A stretch of 64,000 nt of DNA from the NCBI RefSeq assembly GCF_022436485.1, contig NZ_JAKUDO010000001.1, positions 1 through 64,000 of the forward strand, in the 5' to 3' direction. This document shows positions 16,080-23,880 of this stretch, one piece after another. The stretch's first letter is position 1, and every line of letters starts with the position of its first letter. The position numbers and the translations under genes are program-made. This DNA comes from Agrococcus sp. ARC_14 (GTDB lineage Bacteria > Actinomycetota > Actinomycetes > Actinomycetales > Microbacteriaceae). The notes beneath the pieces are model-generated. The model was not told where the DNA came from. It was given only the letters and a program-made list of their open reading frames with translations, and made no database searches.

Positions 16080-16825
16080 CGCGAGCCTCCCTCTTCTGCG
16101 CGCAACGGCGCCCCTGCGACGTCGACGCCGCCCACGAATCGATCGCCGTCGAGCCACGCTCGCTGACCTACCGCGACGAGGCGGTCGACGAAGAGACCCG
16201 GCGTGACGACCGTCTCGGGGTCCAGATCCCCGAGCTCGACGATCTCGTCGACCTGCGCAACCGTCACAGCCGCAGCCGTCGCCATGACCGGGCCGAAGTT
16301 GCGGGAGGTCTTTCGGTAGACGAGATTGCCCCAGCGGTCGCCTCGCAGCGCCGAGATCAGCGCGACGTCCGCGTGCAGCGGCAGCTCGAAGACCTGCTCC
16401 CGCCCATCGAGCATGCGGGTCTCTTTGCCCTGAGCCAGCACCGTGCCCGCACCCGTCGGTGTGAAGAACCCGCCGATGCCGGCACCGGCGGCCCGCATGC
16501 GCTCGGCCAGGTTGCCCTGCGGCACGAGCTCGAGCTCGACCTCGCCAGCACGATAGAGCCGATCGAACACGTACGAATCGTGCTGCCGGGGGAACGAGCA
16601 GACGATCTTGCGCACGCGGCCCGCAGCGAGCAGCGCAGCGATCCCCGTCTCGCCGTTGCCAGCATTGTTGCTGACGATGGTGAGGTCGCTGGCACCGTGG
16701 GCGATGAGTGCGTCGATGAGCTCCACGGGCTGGCCTGCCCTGCCGAACCCACCGATCATGATCGTCGAGCCGTCGGCCACGCCGACGACCGCGTCCATGG
16801 GGGTGTTGACCGTCACGTCGATCAT
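16076..16825 (-). CDS. pcaI: 3-oxoacid CoA-transferase subunit A
   Basis: 249 residues. GSTIMIGGFGRAGQPVELIDAL and VSNNAGNGETGIAALLAAGRVRKIV are the conserved CoA-binding blocks of PcaI/ScoA subunits, and GAGIGGFFTPTGAGT follows. It pairs with the downstream B subunit and with the thiolase. The ATG at 16825 is chosen because it precedes the conserved N-terminus; a longer reading would run into the IclR gene spacer. It lies 88 bp after the IclR gene and is probably cotranscribed with it. Confidence 0.8.
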   Translation of the reverse strand: MIDVTVNTPMDAVVGVADGSTIMIGGFGRAGQPVELIDALIAHGASDLTIVSNNAGNGETGIAALLAAGRVRKIVCSFPRQHDSYVFDRLYRAGEVELELVPQGNLAERMRAAGAGIGGFFTPTGAGTVLAQGKETRMLDGREQVFELPLHADVALISALRGDRWGNLVYRKTSRNFGPVMATAAAVTVAQVDEIVELGDLDPETVVTPGLFVDRLVAVGQRAWLDGDRFVGGVDVAGAPLRAEEGGSR

Positions 16826-16913
16826 GACGAGCCTCCTGCTGTGCCTGCGGTTCGAACGGTGGTTCGCGCGATGCACCGATCAGCCAGCCCGTCCCAGCGA
16901 GACGTTCGGGCTC

Positions 16914-17660
16914 TCAGGCCTCGGCGGTGAACCCGAGTGCCGTCGAGATGCCGGCGGCGGTCTCCTGCAGCGACGTCAGCTCCGGCGAGGCCGAGGACAC
17001 ATCGAGGACGTCGCGCGTGGCGAGGAGCCCCAGCGACGCGACCATCTGCCGATCGTCGTGGATCGGCACCGCGAGCACCGCGATGCCGCGCTCGCTCACT
17101 CGCCCCGCGAAGCCCTGCTCGCGAATCACCTCGACCTCGCGCTGCACCCGACGCTGCTCGGCAGCAGCCATGCGACGCAGTGTCCCTTGCACGTTTGGGT
17201 CCTCCGACCGGAACGCCTGGAACACGACGGCCTGCGCCGCCTGAGTGCTCAGATGCATACCGACACGGACGGTCACGACGATCTCCCGCCCGGGGCTCTC
17301 CTCCACGTGCGAGACAACCGGCGAGTTCGTGCCCCACTGCGACAGCACTGCCGTGATGCCAGTCCGCTGCGCGAGTGCCGCCATCGGCTCCGGTGCGTGC
17401 AACATGACCGATCGGCGACCGATCGCGAAAGCTCCGAGCTGCAGCAGCGTTGGCCCGGGGCCATACGTGCGATCGCCACGCAGCTCGAGCACGCCGGCCG
17501 CGACAAGCGAAGCGAGATAGCGATAGGTCGTCGTGCGGTTGAGGTCGATGAGCTCCGCCGCCTCGGTAGAGGTGACGCCCTCGCGACCCGGTCCGAAGAG
17601 CGCGAGGATGCGCCCCACTCGCTCGACCGCCTGGATGTCGATTCCACCGCTCATGCCCAT
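16914..17660 (-). CDS. IclR-family transcriptional regulator
   Basis: 248 residues. The N-terminal winged helix has AVERVGRILALFG and STEAAELIDLNRTTTYRYLASLVAAGVLE; the C-terminal GAF-like effector domain has GRVSERGIAVLAVPIHD. IclR proteins of the PcaR/PobR group control beta-ketoadipate genes, and this one sits directly upstream of pcaIJF and downstream of the DUF6282 operon. It is likely the local regulator of one or both. A 14-bp palindrome in front of the operon (23740-23753) is a candidate site. Confidence 0.75.
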   Translation of the reverse strand: MGMSGGIDIQAVERVGRILALFGPGREGVTSTEAAELIDLNRTTTYRYLASLVAAGVLELRGDRTYGPGPTLLQLGAFAIGRRSVMLHAPEPMAALAQRTGITAVLSQWGTNSPVVSHVEESPGREIVVTVRVGMHLSTQAAQAVVFQAFRSEDPNVQGTLRRMAAAEQRRVQREVEVIREQGFAGRVSERGIAVLAVPIHDDRQMVASLGLLATRDVLDVSSASPELTSLQETAAGISTALGFTAEA

Positions 17661-17684
17661 GCTCCATAGTCGCAGTCCCCCGGC

Positions 17685-18329
17685 CTATCCATGCGTCGGC
17701 GCGTTGGTGATGGCCATCACGATCGGTCGCAGCCGCTCGGTCTCCCCGACCCGCGCGTACGTGGGGCCCGCGATGCGAGCGACAGGGTCGAGCGCGACCG
17801 TGTCGATCTTGCCGTCCACCAGCAGATCGGCACGGATGTGGAAGCGCAGCACCTCACCGACCGTGAATCGAGCCCCCGCCCTGCCAAAGCTCACGACGCG
17901 GTCGAGTCGGCACTCGAGCGCGATGGGCGCATCGCGCAACCTCGGCACGCCCACGACATCGCTGGGCACTGTCGCCAGGCCGAGGTGCTCGGCTTCGTCG
18001 ACGTGAGGCGGGTGCACCTCCGAGCTCTCATGCACCGCGTGCTGCATGGACCACGACGGTATGTGGATGACGTATTCGCCGGTGGCCTCGATGTTCGCCG
18101 CGGTGTCTTTCGGCGTCCCGGCCCGGAGGCCGATGTTGACGCCCACCATCGGAGGATCGTTCGCGACGAGCGTGAAGGCGCTGAACGGCGCAAGGTTCAG
18201 CACCCCGTCTGCCGATCGACTCGTGATCCACGCGATGGGCCGCGGGACGATGACCCCCGTGAGCAGCCGGTAGGCCTCCGACGCGCTCAGCTCGGAGGCG
18301 TCGATCACCGCATGGGAGTCAGCCCCCAT
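17685..18329 (-). CDS. Flavin reductase-like FMN-binding protein
   Basis: 214 residues of the flavin-reductase/FMN-binding split-barrel family. VPRPIAWITSRSADGVLNLAPFSAFTLVANDPPMVGVNIG is the typical FMN-binding block. Members supply reduced flavin to monooxygenases or act as stand-alone flavoenzymes. No partner monooxygenase is present in this operon, which is odd. The ATG at 18329 overlaps the end of the binding-protein gene by eleven bases, so it belongs to the DUF6282/ABC operon. A role in modifying the imported compound is possible but unproven. Confidence 0.7.
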   Translation of the reverse strand: MGADSHAVIDASELSASEAYRLLTGVIVPRPIAWITSRSADGVLNLAPFSAFTLVANDPPMVGVNIGLRAGTPKDTAANIEATGEYVIHIPSWSMQHAVHESSEVHPPHVDEAEHLGLATVPSDVVGVPRLRDAPIALECRLDRVVSFGRAGARFTVGEVLRFHIRADLLVDGKIDTVALDPVARIAGPTYARVGETERLRPIVMAITNAPTHG

Positions 18330-19410
18330 AGGACTGGGCCTGCTGCCGCACGGCGTCGAAGTCGAACTCGTTGATCGCCTCGATACGACCGGCGTCCCAG
18401 AACTCGTCGACCGGGATGGCGCTGGCGATCTCACCGGCACTCAGCAGGAAGTCGACATTCGCCTGGAGCGCGGCATCGTCGAACCGTCCGTACTCGCTCG
18501 TCTCGGCGTCGATGCCGAGGTTCGCGAGCCGCGCTTCGAGGACCGTCACGCCGTTTGCGATCGCCTGATCCTCGGGAACGCCCTGCGGCATCGCCTCGGG
18601 ATGGGTCTCGAACAGGATGCGGATGGCTGCCTCGGGATTCGCCTGCGCGAAGACCACGCCCTTCGCAACAGCGCGACCGATGCGCTCGTACAGCTCCGGA
18701 TCGCTCTCGAGCGCCTGCGTGGACGCCGCGAGACCGCCAGCTGTGAGCTCGGCGGCGCCCGGCACTTCGATCGGTCGGAGGTCGACGCCAGCGTTGGCCA
18801 GCACCTGGAACGAGGTGTCGAGCAGCGCGACCGCGTCGACCTGGCCGTTCTCGATCGCGGCCGCCTGCTGTCCGCCGGTGCCGATGGCGACGAACTCGAC
18901 AGAGTCCGCGTCGAGGCCCTGCTGCTCCATCGCGACCTGCAGCTGCGTCACCGAGTTGCTCGCAAGAGAGATCGCGCCGACCGTCGCGCCTTCCAGATCT
19001 GCGACGCTCTGGACGGGCGAGTCCTCAGGGACCATGACGCCGTAGATGTTCGTGGCGTAGTAGTACATGTAATAGCTGAGGTCGACACCGCTGTCCTGCT
19101 CGTGCCCGAGGATGATCGGCTCGGGGCTCACGGCTCCCGTCGTCGCGTTGCCCGTCGCGATCTGGGTCAGCTGGGTCGTCGCCGAGTCCGTGAGCAAGAC
19201 CTCCATGTCGAGGCCCTCCTCCTCGAAGTAGCCCATCCCCTCTGAGACGGCTATGGAGGCGACGCCGGCATTCCAGGTCGGAGTGGCGAGCGTCATGGAG
19301 ACGCTCTCGGGCCCCCCTTCGGCGCCGCCGCTCGAACAAGCGGCGAGGACGAGCGAAGCGAGTGCGGCGCTGACCGCAAGGCTGCGGCGTCGTGCGGGAT
19401 TCTGGTGCAT
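18319..19410 (-). CDS. ABC transporter substrate-binding lipoprotein (NMT1/SsuA type)
   Basis: 363 residues. The signal peptide ends in LVLAAC, giving lipidated Cys25. The mature part (ATPTWNAGVASIAVSEGMGYFEEEGLDMEV) is the NMT1/THI5-like fold used for sulfonates, nitrate, pyrimidines, riboflavin and aromatic acids. The ATG at 19410 has a GAGAGG ribosome-binding site eight bases upstream; a GTG at 19419 is the alternative. It pairs with the permease and ATPase just upstream. The ligand is unknown; the operon context suggests a carboxylic or aromatic compound. Confidence 0.82.
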   Translation of the reverse strand: MHQNPARRRSLAVSAALASLVLAACSSGGAEGGPESVSMTLATPTWNAGVASIAVSEGMGYFEEEGLDMEVLLTDSATTQLTQIATGNATTGAVSPEPIILGHEQDSGVDLSYYMYYYATNIYGVMVPEDSPVQSVADLEGATVGAISLASNSVTQLQVAMEQQGLDADSVEFVAIGTGGQQAAAIENGQVDAVALLDTSFQVLANAGVDLRPIEVPGAAELTAGGLAASTQALESDPELYERIGRAVAKGVVFAQANPEAAIRILFETHPEAMPQGVPEDQAIANGVTVLEARLANLGIDAETSEYGRFDDAALQANVDFLLSAGEIASAIPVDEFWDAGRIEAINEFDFDAVRQQAQSYGG

Positions 19411-19458
19411 GATGCACACCTCTCTGTGTGATTCGTTGCGGGGACAGGATGGGGGCCG

Positions 19459-20325
19459 TCAGGCTCCGGCGGAGCGGCTGCGCTGCTCCTCCGACCAGAA
19501 CGCGAGTCGCTTGCCGAGGAACACGACCGCGTAGTGCAGGACGAGCCCGATGACGGAGAGCACGACGAGCACGGCGAACATCGTGGCGACGTCGAGCGAG
19601 GTGTTCGACGCGAGGATGACGTAGCCGAGACCCGCCTGTGCACCGACGAACTCGGCGACGATCGCACCGATGACCGCGAGCACGACGGCGACGTCGAGCC
19701 CAGCGATGATGCTGGGCACGGCGGTCGGGAAGCGCAGCTTCGTCAGGATCTGCAGGCGCGACGCACCGAACGATCGCATCATCGCGATCTGATCGCTGCT
19801 GGTCGAGTTGAATCCGAGCGTGGAGTTGATGAGGATCGGGAAGAAGGCGATCAATGCCGTCGTGAGGATCTTCGACTCGATGCCGAACCCGAACCACACG
19901 AGGAAGAGTGGGGCGAGTGCGACCTTCGGCACTGTCTGCAGCACGACGATGATCGGCAGGAAGGTCTTCTCGGCCAGCTTCGATGAGCTGATGATGATCG
20001 CGACGAGGAGTCCGAGCACGACGGCGATGGCGAATCCGAGCAAGATCTCCTGCAGCGTGACCCAGGTGTGCCGCCAGAGGGTGCCCGAGGCATAGCCGGA
20101 CCAGAGTGCCTGTGCGACCCGCGAGGGGGCGGGCAGGACGATCGACGACACCGACATGACGCGGACCACTACTTCCCAGATGACCAGCAGCGCGACGACC
20201 GCGATGCTGGACAGCAGCGCGCCAGGCAGGTCTGACAGCTGTCGACGCCGAATCTGGCTTCCGGGCGTCCGTCGGACGACGATGGCGGTCCGCGCCTGCG
20301 CGCCAGCCTGCTGCTGCGTTGTCAT
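19459..20325 (-). CDS. ABC transporter permease (SsuC/TauC type)
   Basis: 288 residues with six membrane helices and the inner EAA loop MMRSFGASRLQILTKLRFPTAVP. This is the same class as the interrupted permease at 225-621, and here it is complete. The ATG at 20325 overlaps the ATPase stop (ATGA). It forms the channel of the NMT1-type importer in the second DUF6282 operon. Confidence 0.85.
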   Translation of the reverse strand: MTTQQQAGAQARTAIVVRRTPGSQIRRRQLSDLPGALLSSIAVVALLVIWEVVVRVMSVSSIVLPAPSRVAQALWSGYASGTLWRHTWVTLQEILLGFAIAVVLGLLVAIIISSSKLAEKTFLPIIVVLQTVPKVALAPLFLVWFGFGIESKILTTALIAFFPILINSTLGFNSTSSDQIAMMRSFGASRLQILTKLRFPTAVPSIIAGLDVAVVLAVIGAIVAEFVGAQAGLGYVILASNTSLDVATMFAVLVVLSVIGLVLHYAVVFLGKRLAFWSEEQRSRSAGA

Positions 20326-21110
20326 GCGGACACCTCCGTGCCGTCGAGGACCTGCCGGATGTGGTGGGCGATCCGCCCGAACTCCGGGGTGTTGATGGTG
20401 TCGAGCGACCGTGGACGCGGCAGATCGACGTCGACGACCGCCGCGATCCGGCCCGGACGTGGTGTCATGACGACGACGCGGTCAGAGAGCACGACGGCCT
20501 CCGAGATGCTGTGCGTCACGAACAGCACGGTCTTGCGGTCGCGGTCCCAGATGTCGAGCAGCTCCATGGTGAGCTGGTCGCGCGTCATCGCGTCGAGCGC
20601 ACCGAACGGCTCGTCCATGAGCAGGATGCGTGGGTCGTGCAGGAGCGCGCGAGCGATGCCGACTCGTTGCTGCATGCCTCCGGAGAGCTCGAACGGGTGC
20701 TTGTCCGCGAACTCGGTGAGGCCCATCACCTCGAGCAGCTCCCGAGCGCGCTGCGTGTCGCGTCGCCGCTGCGCTCGACCTTCGAGTGCAGAGGGAACGA
20801 GCACGTTGTCCAAGACGGTGTGCCACGGCAGCAGCAACGCTTGCTGGAACACCATGCCCGTGGCGCTCGCCGCAGAGCGCGCCTGCGCGGTGTACTCGAG
20901 GTCGCCGCCGGTCAGCGGCTCGAGCCCCATGATGAGCTTGAGCATGGTGCTCTTGCCGCAGCCGCTGGGGCCAACGAGCGACACGAACTCGCCGTCGCGA
21001 ACCTCGAGGTCGAAGTCTTCGACAGCGATCGTGCCGTTGGGGTACTGCTTCGAGACACCGTCGAACCGCATGGCGATCGCAGGGTCGAGGGTGTCGGTAC
21101 GGTCAGCCAT
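20322..21110 (-). CDS. ABC transporter ATP-binding protein (SsuB/TauB type)
   Basis: 262 residues. Walker A GPSGCGKST is at 47-55, the signature LSGGMQQR and Walker B ILLMDEPFGALD follow. The short C-terminus is typical of nitrate/sulfonate ATPases. The ATG at 21110 overlaps the aldolase gene end by eight bases. It energises the permease immediately downstream. A paralogous ATPase at 618-1403 sits in the equivalent place next to the other DUF6282 gene. Confidence 0.85.
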   Translation of the reverse strand: MADRTDTLDPAIAMRFDGVSKQYPNGTIAVEDFDLEVRDGEFVSLVGPSGCGKSTMLKLIMGLEPLTGGDLEYTAQARSAASATGMVFQQALLLPWHTVLDNVLVPSALEGRAQRRRDTQRARELLEVMGLTEFADKHPFELSGGMQQRVGIARALLHDPRILLMDEPFGALDAMTRDQLTMELLDIWDRDRKTVLFVTHSISEAVVLSDRVVVMTPRPGRIAAVVDVDLPRPRSLDTINTPEFGRIAHHIRQVLDGTEVSA

Positions 21111-21855
21111 CGGATGGCTCCTCTCGGGCATGGAGGCTGCGCACGACGTCGTGGGCAGCGGTTGCGAGCATCGTGACGTCGCTCGCACAGATGACGAAGT
21201 CGAAGCCGGCGGCAGCCCGAGCGAGGGCGGCGGCGGCCGTGCACGCGGTTCCGGCGAGCACTCCGGCCCCTCGCGCGGCAGCGATGACGCCGGCCGCGAC
21301 GTCGGCCGCGTTCGGGAGCTCGCTGCGGCGCGGGTCGAGCTCGAGGTCGGCGGGTCCGAGCATGAGCGCGGCCAGCCCTTCGACGCTGGCGATGGCGGAG
21401 GCATCGCGCACAGCTGCGACGCTCTCGATCTGCGCGACGACGCCGCCGCCCCCTCCGAGGTAGGCATCGCGCTCGCGCAGCCCGAACCCACCGGACCGCG
21501 ACGTTCCGCCCGAGCCTCGTGTGCCACGGGGTGGGAAGTGGCTGCTGGCGACCAGGCCCTTCGCCGTCGCGACGTCATCGACGTGCGGGGCGAGGATTCC
21601 TGCGGCACCGCCATCGAGCAGACGCTGGATGCGGGATGGGTTGGCGTCGGGGACGCGCACGAGCATGGGCATCCCGAGTGCGCGGCCGACCACGAGGTGC
21701 TGCTGGACGGATGCCGTGTCGAGCAGCGTGTGCTCCATGTCGACGACGGCGAAGTCGAACCCGGCCGCGTCAAGGATCTCGACGCTCTCGATCGCGGCGA
21801 GCTTGATCCACGCGCCGAACGCCGTCCGCTCGGCGACCCCCTCACGCAGGAGCAT
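21103..21855 (-). CDS. HpcH/HpaI-family aldolase
   Basis: 250 residues of the class II pyruvate-aldolase barrel. FDFAVVDMEHTLLD near the N-terminus, VAQIESVAAVRD with the metal-binding Glu, and AALMLGPADLELD with the metal-binding Asp are the family hallmarks. Such enzymes cleave or form 4-hydroxy-2-oxo acids, giving pyruvate or glyoxylate plus an aldehyde. A glycine/serine-rich stretch (about residues 109-140) is longer than usual. The ATG at 21855 overlaps the stop of the cupin-like gene. Its substrate is probably the product of the DUF6282 enzyme or cupin protein. Confidence 0.75.
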   Translation of the reverse strand: MLLREGVAERTAFGAWIKLAAIESVEILDAAGFDFAVVDMEHTLLDTASVQQHLVVGRALGMPMLVRVPDANPSRIQRLLDGGAAGILAPHVDDVATAKGLVASSHFPPRGTRGSGGTSRSGGFGLRERDAYLGGGGGVVAQIESVAAVRDASAIASVEGLAALMLGPADLELDPRRSELPNAADVAAGVIAAARGAGVLAGTACTAAAALARAAAGFDFVICASDVTMLATAAHDVVRSLHAREEPSDG

Positions 21856-22784
21856 CACTCGCCAGCCTCGGGCTCGGGATAGTCAGCGGCATTCAGCACC
21901 CAGCCCGGTCGCGCGGAGAAGTCGGCTCGCGGGCCTGCGAAGACGTCGACCATGCAGTTGGCCGCATCGCCCACGGCCTCGCTCGTGTGCACGAGCGGTG
22001 GCGGGATCACCGCGATCGAAGGGCTTGCGCTGACGACGTGCTCATCCGCTCGCCACTGGGTGCGGTCCTTGCCCCAGTGGGCGCGGATGTGGTGCACATA
22101 GGTGCCCTCGTACGCGATGCTCAGCTGCTCGAAGTCGTCGTGGTCGTGGGGCGACAGGGCTCGCGGATCGCGAGGACCGACGCGTGGATAGAGGACGTTC
22201 ACCATCACATGGCGGTTGCGGAAGATGCGACCCATGCGATCCGGTGACTGCTCGATGTCCTCCAGGTCGGCATAGACGCGCAACCGGTCGCCACCTCGGG
22301 GCGGCGGCCACGGCGCTTGCTTCGCGATCGAGGCGGGCGCCGGCTCGTACAGCTCTCGATTGACGGCCAGCTCGAGCAGGTCGGATGCGCTCGTGGCGTG
22401 CAGCCGGAGGACGCGAGCGTCGCCCGCGGTGCTGATCCGCCAGCGGCCGGGCGGCACGATCACGATTCCCATTGCTTCCACCGCGACGCGCTCGTCGTCC
22501 GTCTCGACTTCGACAGGGCCGGCAGCCGAGAGCACCAGCAGCATGACCTCGTCGACGTCCTGTCGTTCGAGAGCATCGCCGGCGACCAGTTCGGTCCACG
22601 CCACGACGACGTTCTGGGCGCGCACGACCCAGGTGCGCGACCCTCTATCGGTGCTGGCGGCGTGTGCGCTGCGGTCGAGCTCGTAGTGCTGGAAGGGCAG
22701 CACATCGTCCCCCACCGCGCGAGTCGCAGCCGCGTCGACCCCGAGCTGCGATCGCGGATCGTCCGCGGCGTAGACGGCGGTCAC
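21855..22784 (-). CDS. Cupin-like protein of unknown function
   Basis: 309 residues. The C-terminal half has a cupin-like block, ALSPHDHDDFEQLSIAYEG, with His and Glu ligands, then VIPPPLVHTSE with a later His. The N-terminal half has VVIPPGRWRIST, which may be a second, degenerate cupin barrel. Cupins of this kind are metal-dependent isomerases, dioxygenases or lyases. The GTG start at 22784 overlaps the DUF6282 stop (GTGA), so it is tightly linked to that enzyme and to the aldolase after it. I do not recognise a named family. Confidence 0.6.
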   Translation of the reverse strand: MTAVYAADDPRSQLGVDAAATRAVGDDVLPFQHYELDRSAHAASTDRGSRTWVVRAQNVVVAWTELVAGDALERQDVDEVMLLVLSAAGPVEVETDDERVAVEAMGIVIVPPGRWRISTAGDARVLRLHATSASDLLELAVNRELYEPAPASIAKQAPWPPPRGGDRLRVYADLEDIEQSPDRMGRIFRNRHVMVNVLYPRVGPRDPRALSPHDHDDFEQLSIAYEGTYVHHIRAHWGKDRTQWRADEHVVSASPSIAVIPPPLVHTSEAVGDAANCMVDVFAGPRADFSARPGWVLNAADYPEPEAGE

Positions 22785-23689
22785 GACGCCACCGGTGCCG
22801 GTCGGGCCGCGTCCAGGCCGAGCACGAACGCGGCGTTGTGGCACATCAGCTGCTGCAGCTCGGGCACGGAGATGCCTCGGGCGAGGAGCTCGAGTCCCAC
22901 TCGCTGGAACGCGTCCACCGGCATCGGGCGGCCGCGCTGACCGAGATCCGAAGACAGCACCGTGCGGTCAGGACCGATCCGGCGGATCCACTCGACGAGC
23001 GCATCCGGATCCCACTTGCGGTACCCCTCCGGGTCGTACATTCCGATCTCGTGCTCGATGTAGACCCCGAGGTCGGCCATCGACTCGCAGAGCTCCGGGG
23101 CGGCGTCCACCACGAAGTCGGGGTGGCTCATCACCATCCTCCGCACGCCACGAGCGCGAGCCTCGGTCGCGACGCGCAGGCTCTCGCGAGGCTCGAGGTG
23201 CCCGACCGACAGCATGGCGTCGCTCTCCTGGACGAGCTCGATGACCTCGAAGACCTCGGGGAGGAGCTCGCCCGCGTCGTCCACGACGTCGACGATGCGG
23301 TTGGGGATCTCGATATCGGACTCGGGGAATCCGTGATGCTCGTTCTCGACATGCTGTCGGCTCGAGAACGTCGGAAACCAGACCGCCCGTCCCCCCATCC
23401 GCAGACTCATCGCCACGGCGTATGGATTGATGCCGCCGATCTGCGCGTTCATCGCAACGCCGCCGAAGACTGGCGTGGTGATGTCGGCGAGCTCGCGTCG
23501 CATCGCCAGCAGGTCCATCACGGTGTTGTGGTGATGCGACTTCACGAGGATTCCGCGCATGTTCAGCCGTTGCGCGTCTCTCGCTGCCTCGACGTGATCG
23601 AACTCACGGGCGAACGGGTTCGGGCCCGAGTGGCAGTGGAGATCCACCGCTCCATCGAGCACCTCGGCGATCGGCGGGTGGGTGCTCAC
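22781..23689 (-). CDS. DUF6282-type putative metal-dependent hydrolase (copy 2)
   Basis: 302 residues, cytosolic. It shares with the protein at 1400-2389 the blocks DLHCH (H18, H20), VKSH (K50, H52), GHL (H164), SHPDF (H189) and SSDLGQ (D248), plus a WFPT/WLPT strand. This set resembles the amidohydrolase metal site of HxH, carbamylated Lys, His, His, Asp. It is the first gene of an operon with a cupin-like protein, HpaI-type aldolase, NMT1-type importer and flavin reductase. The likely role is the first hydrolytic step on the imported compound; this is inference from motifs and order. Confidence 0.65.
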   Translation of the reverse strand: MSTHPPIAEVLDGAVDLHCHSGPNPFAREFDHVEAARDAQRLNMRGILVKSHHHNTVMDLLAMRRELADITTPVFGGVAMNAQIGGINPYAVAMSLRMGGRAVWFPTFSSRQHVENEHHGFPESDIEIPNRIVDVVDDAGELLPEVFEVIELVQESDAMLSVGHLEPRESLRVATEARARGVRRMVMSHPDFVVDAAPELCESMADLGVYIEHEIGMYDPEGYRKWDPDALVEWIRRIGPDRTVLSSDLGQRGRPMPVDAFQRVGLELLARGISVPELQQLMCHNAAFVLGLDAARPAPVAS

Positions 23690-23739
23690 GCATCGTCTCC
23701 TTCGACGTCATTGCGGCGTCCGTGTTCGGACTACCGCAT

Positions 23740-23753
23740 CCATGTTCACATGG
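23740..23753. promoter_or_regulatory. Candidate operator of the second DUF6282 operon
   Basis: CCATGT-TC-ACATGG, a perfect palindrome 51 bp upstream of the DUF6282 start at 23689. The IclR protein encoded later in the same operon (16914-17660) is the likely ligand, unproven. Confidence 0.45.
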
Positions 23754-23827
23754 TGACCGCCCAGAGTCAATTCCCCCGGCTGATGAGCCCCTGTCGCGCC
23801 CACAGGCGCGCAGCCCGAACACGAACG

Positions 23828-23860
23828 AGGCGCCGCCTCCCCGAAGGAGAGGCGGCGCCT
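23828..23860 (-). terminator. Hairpin terminator after the amidohydrolase gene
   Basis: A perfect 12-bp stem, AGGCGCCGCCTC pairing with GAGGCGGCGCCT, around a nine-base loop. It lies 21 bp after the amidohydrolase stop on the minus strand and before the next operon's promoter. The following T-run is weak, as is common in GC-rich actinobacteria. Confidence 0.7.
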
Positions 23861-23880
23861 GATCCAGCGCAGCTGTGAGC

